From Wolfiporia cocos (Eukaryota > Basidiomycota > Agaricomycetes > Polyporales > Phaeolaceae), in the NCBI GenBank assembly GCA_029448655.1, contig JACCLO010000008.1, positions 2,418,001-2,482,000 on the forward strand: DNA of 64,000 bases, in the 5' to 3' direction. Within the stretch, counting starts at the first letter, position 1. Every line of letters starts with the position of its first letter. The translations under genes were made by a program, and so were the position numbers. Of the stretch, positions 60,226 to 64,000 are shown one piece after another. The notes under the pieces are model-generated. The model ran no database searches, had not been told where the DNA came from, and saw only the letters and a program-made list of their open reading frames with translations.

Positions 60226-63197
60226 TCGCTCTTTCGTCTGTTCTGCGCTGCTCGGCGTCGTGAGCTGGTCGCAGTCGGAGGCAGGTGTCTGTCGAGGGGG
60301 GCGTCGTCAGCAGGGATTGTAAATTTGCCGCGCAGCAGACAGGGAGGCAGGCAGGGAGGAGGCGGACGCGTGCTGGCTGGCGACAATTGCAATGAGCGAA
60401 CCGGGGCCGGACCTTGCCTTGTGCACCGTGCACGCGGACGGGCGCAGGCGTGTCCTTATTCTGCGTTTGGCAGGAGGCTATAAGACGGCCGGCCTGCGTC
60501 GAGCCGGCAGCAGTCTGACTGAGTCCCTTCACGCGCACGCACGCGTGTTCGCAGGAGAGCCTGAATTTGAGCTGCCGTGTGCGCTCGCAGCGCCCCGGGC
60601 GTGTGCAAGCGCGGCGTCATACCCACACCGCCACTAGAAGGCGGATGCTGGGCAGCTCGCCAGACACAGCTCGCTTCGGGCTCGGACGACGGCACGCGGC
60701 CACGCACCGCCCGCCGCCAGAACCATCCGCGGAATCACGGGCTCTGAGAGCGAGGGACGGACTGCGTGGGTGGGGAGCCGCACACGCCACCTCGCCGTTC
60801 ATGTCCGCGCTCGCCATGCCCGAACGGGCGAGCTGCCGCGTCCCCGCGTCCCTGCGGCGCGGGCCTCGCCGGACAGGCTCCGAGCCCGCGGCGCACACGC
60901 GTGCGCGGATAAAGGCTGACTAGCTGGCGGCGCACATGCGCGGACTGTGCGTCGCCAGGCCCGTGCAGCGCGCGCTGTCACCGAGCGCGGACACAAGAGG
61001 TGTGCGCGAGTGTGCGACGGGCCGCTGCTGCTTGCCGGGCGCATCAGAATCAATGCGTGCGCCAGGGCGTGCGCACGATCGATCGTCGATTCGCCCGCTT
61101 GGCCTCCTGCGCGGAGCCACTCGCACGCCACCACGCCCCCGTCCTCGCAGGTGCACTCTGCGGGCGATATCTGCATCCATCTCAGCCTCCCCACGTGCCC
61201 GCCAGTGAGTCACGCCGTCTTCCAGCGCGTCGCGATGGCATTCTGCAATCTGAACAGCCGACCACGCGCCCTACCTCGAGGTGCACCTCCGGCCCTCCAT
61301 CCCGCTCGAACTCGCGATGGAACTCGCGAGCGCCATTGCCATTACGACAACCCGCGCGATGCCCGCACAAGATCCCTCGGTGGCCACTCGCCCGCACCGC
61401 ACACGTCGGCCCGGGCTCCTCGCAGCGCCCTCGCACGCACGCTCCCCGTCTCCCACGCCGCCACGCTCGATCGTCCCTGATCCAATCTGCCACTCCAGCC
61501 TCCCAATTATCTGCGCGCCCGCAGCCGTCTCTACGGGCCACAATAGCGCACCGGTCCGGTGTTCAGACCTGCTCGCACAGAGACAGAGCGACGGCTCCAT
61601 TCTACGCAGACATACCCCGCCGCCACTTGTCCCGGATCGCCGCCTATTTGGATCGCCCCCTGACCATACACATCCGCCTACTACCTATGCTATGCGGGGC
61701 TAGCACTCTGCACACATGTCCGCGGACGGACACCATCCATTTTGATGCTGAACTCGACGCCAATCACGCCGCGCGCCTTCGCACGAATGTGCTCATGCCG
61801 AGTTCATGCTCCGCCCTCTGTACCTGTACGCAGTCCGCAGGATGACGTCTCGGCTGCAGCCTGCGCGCCCAGCACGGGTCGCACGCAGCAGCCGCCCGGC
61901 GACTCAGGCTCGGCGCCTGCGCCCGCGTGTCCGCGGGGCGGGTTCGCGTAACGGCGTCTGCCCGGAGACCGTGCAGTGTCTATGAGCGCGTCGGCACATC
62001 CAACTAGCTACGCGCTGTGCCCCTCCGCGTCCCCATCTCGCACCTGCCTCCGCGCTCGCCACCCTGCAATCTGCGGCCGCGGCGCCGGATCTCGCTCCGC
62101 CCGCCTGACGCTCCATGCCCCATCACCATCACCCATCCGTCTGTCCAGGTGAAAGTCTGACACGCGCTGATGTTTGCTGACGTGCGCGTAACCATGCGAG
62201 TCCGCCGCAGGCAGGCGCGTCGGCGCGCGGACCGGGCTGCAGCACGGACGCGTCACGGACGCGGTCATGTGAGCGCGTGCCGTAACGCACGGGCGGTCGC
62301 TCGCGCGTGCGCCGACGGCAACTCACGCTCAAATTCAAGCTCGGAGTCCGGGACTCGCGCGCGAAGGCGTGACGTCACCGCCCGACGTCCTTGTCCTTGC
62401 CTTGTTCTCGTTCGGCGCATGCAACGACTGCGGCAGCCCCAGCTGACTTCTCCTCTTCTCCTTCAGGCTCAGGCTCAGGCTGCTCGCACCGCCGACACGC
62501 CGCGCGCTATCGATCGCCCGGACACCGGGCGTAAGTGCGTATGCCGGCAACCAACGCATCCGGCAAGGCGTGTCGTGCGCCGCTGGGACCCTGCCTTCCG
62601 CTTTCCACGGGACGTCCAACTCCAAATTTTGCAGCCTGCACTCACCGGAGCATGCGCACCGCCCGCACGCGGCCGCTATTCCTGGACGCGCCTTTCATGT
62701 CTCCTCATCCGCACTTACATTCGTGATATGTGCGTGCGGTGCGGTGGCGCCGCACGATGCTGCTGCTGCTGCTGTATCTGTGCTGAGCGCCGAATGGGGC
62801 TGCTGTGCTGCTACTTACGACATACAATCCGGCAGGCGGTCTACCCCGCGTGCGAACGCACGCCGGCGGCCTCGCACAGGGTGCTTACCAGTACCAGACA
62901 CAGCACGGCGATTCGGACGACGCAAAAGGGCACGCGCACAGCTGTGGCGCATCACCCATCTGCACCCTGGGCGCGCACGTCGCATTCTAGGGTGTGTCCA
63001 AAAGTCCGAATTGCGCAGATGCCCGTTGCTGGACCGTGGGTGCCGCACAGGGTCCCGCCGCCAGTGGCGCACCCGGCGCTCCACGCTCGTCGGGCATCGG
63101 ACCTCGCGCAAGGCTACCATGCCATACATACATGCCGATTATATTGCATACGTCCATCTACACAGAACCGAACACACGGAACACAAGCCAACATGCA
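60226..63197. other. GC-rich intergenic region, divergence unclear
   Basis: About 3 kb of very GC-rich DNA between two minus-strand genes. Long frames such as 62170-63282 (+) and 61000-61845 (+) are open, but composition is Arg/Ala/His-rich in every frame and no domain or exon structure is visible. A short CTG run occurs near 62757-62772. It probably holds the promoter and 5' UTR of the HMG-box gene. Confidence 0.45.
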
Positions 63198-64000
63198 TCA
63201 CGGCGGGCCCACGAACAGGATGAAGCCGTCCCCGTCAGGCGCGGGCTCGAGGCCCCTGAAGAACGGGCGGTCGCCGAGGTAGTCGATCCGGCGCACGCCG
63301 TCGTCGTCGCCAGGGAGGCGGCCGGCGACCATGGTGCGCACGCGGAGCCAGTACGCCTCGAACGTCTGGCGGCGGCGCTCCGCGCCGAGCGCGTCGACCT
63401 CCGCGCGGGTCATGCGCTCCTCAAAGTTGGCGATGAGCGCGTTGAACACGTGCGCGACGAGCACGGGGAGGCCCGGGTGGTGCGGGAGCACGACGACGGG
63501 CCACGGCCAGCGCGCGCACGGGTCGTCCGCGAGCGCGCGGATCGTCAGCGCGCGCACGGGCGGGTGCGTCGCGGGCTGCGCGCCGTTCGCGTGCTCCCAC
63601 CCGAACTTGACGCGCCGCCGCGCGCCGCCCGGCTCCGCGGGCGGGAGCTCGCCGAGCCAGATGAGGTGCTGGTGCAGCCGCATGTCGAAGAGGACCGGCG
63701 CCTGCCCGAGCGTGCGGTGCCGCAGGAACGGGTTCAGCTCGAGCGCGGTCGACGGGAGCGCCGCGTGCCCCGCCGGCGGCGTGTCCCACAGCGCGGGCCG
63801 CGGCGGCAGCGACGGGTGCTGCACGCGCGCGACCCACTTGTCGGAGAAGATGATGCCCTGCGCGCGCTCGTGCTTGAGGTTCTCCATGAGCTCGGCCACT
63901 TCTTCCTCGCTGACGTCGCCCGGGGGGACCGGCGGAGGTGCTGCGTCCGCCGCGCGTCAGTCCGTCGGCGCATGCGGAAGGATCACCGATCGGCGTACTA
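63198..64000 (-). CDS. DUF6699-domain protein, 5' part outside the window
   Basis: The readable 3' exon runs from about 63940 to the TGA at 63198. It contains blocks characteristic of basidiomycete DUF6699 proteins: HPSLPPRPALWDTPP, LELNPFLRHRT, APVLFDMRLHQHLIW, ARWPWPVVVLPHHPG and LPVLVAHVFNALIANFEE, then TFEAYWLRVRTM and RIDYLGDRPFFRGL. The frame upstream reads PPPVPPGDVSEEEVAELMEN and probably begins at an acceptor near 63941-63950. The remaining exons and the start lie beyond the window edge. Molecular function is unknown. Confidence 0.75.

Noticed and set aside
62170..63282. 370-codon open frame on the + strand
   Set aside because: Arg/Ala/His-rich composition typical of GC-rich non-coding DNA, no domain, and it runs into the antisense of the DUF6699 exon. 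No splice or start evidence.

Overview
The window is a stretch of nuclear genome from a filamentous basidiomycete, probably an agaricomycete of polypore type (inference). Genes carry many 45-75 nt spliceosomal introns with GTRNGT donors and CTNAC-like branch points, some exons are tiny, and the families are typically fungal: Zn2Cys6 and HMG-box regulators, DUF6699, kelch-MYND and Crinkler-type proteins. No bacterial operon logic or Shine-Dalgarno pattern is present. I built the gene models by joining exons by eye; where every splice phase closed I give exon coordinates.

Layout. 1-2324 (+) mitochondrial 2-oxoglutarate dehydrogenase E2 (KGD2, 5' end uncertain). About 2.3-6.3 kb holds no gene I can support. 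6.4-8.3 kb (-) is a broken Crinkler-like P-loop NTPase gene. 9.8-15.6 kb is a dense housekeeping block: isoaspartyl methyltransferase (+), farnesyltransferase alpha RAM2 (-), mRNA export adaptor YRA1 (-) and, divergent from it, RNA polymerase III subunit RPC31 (+). 18.0-18.9 kb (+) is an intron-less secreted orphan. 21.3-28.96 kb holds an Edc1/PNRC-like decapping activator (-), UBC4 (-), the PIG-S subunit of GPI transamidase (-) and, divergent from it, the ribosome-recycling ABC protein RLI1 (+). Then come a 64-residue membrane protein (29.3 kb), a large SANT-domain corepressor of SNT1/NCoR type (30.3-35.5 kb), a PIN4-type parvulin (-) and another possible miniprotein (36.9 kb).

39.5-42.5 kb (-) is a Zn2Cys6 regulator. 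43.8-45.5 kb (-) is a kelch-MYND gene with several stops, and 47.85-48.03 kb is a short inverted-repeat element that looks like a MITE. 48.5-49.2 kb (+) is VPS68, 50.4-51.4 kb (+) a short-chain dehydrogenase with a frameshift and an early stop, and 52.4-54.5 kb (+) an ER protein disulfide isomerase with a GC-AG intron. From about 57 kb the sequence becomes strikingly GC-rich and holds an HMG-box regulator (58.1-60.2 kb, -) and the 3' part of a DUF6699 gene (63.2 kb to the window end, -).

Most intact genes are conserved single-copy housekeeping functions in RNA metabolism, protein turnover and modification, and membrane biogenesis. They do not form a biosynthetic cluster. The most interesting items are an 803-nt intron in YRA1, the decapping activator recognised only from its C-terminal short motifs, two decayed genes of rapidly evolving fungal families, and the MITE. 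I found no clear previously undescribed multi-gene system.
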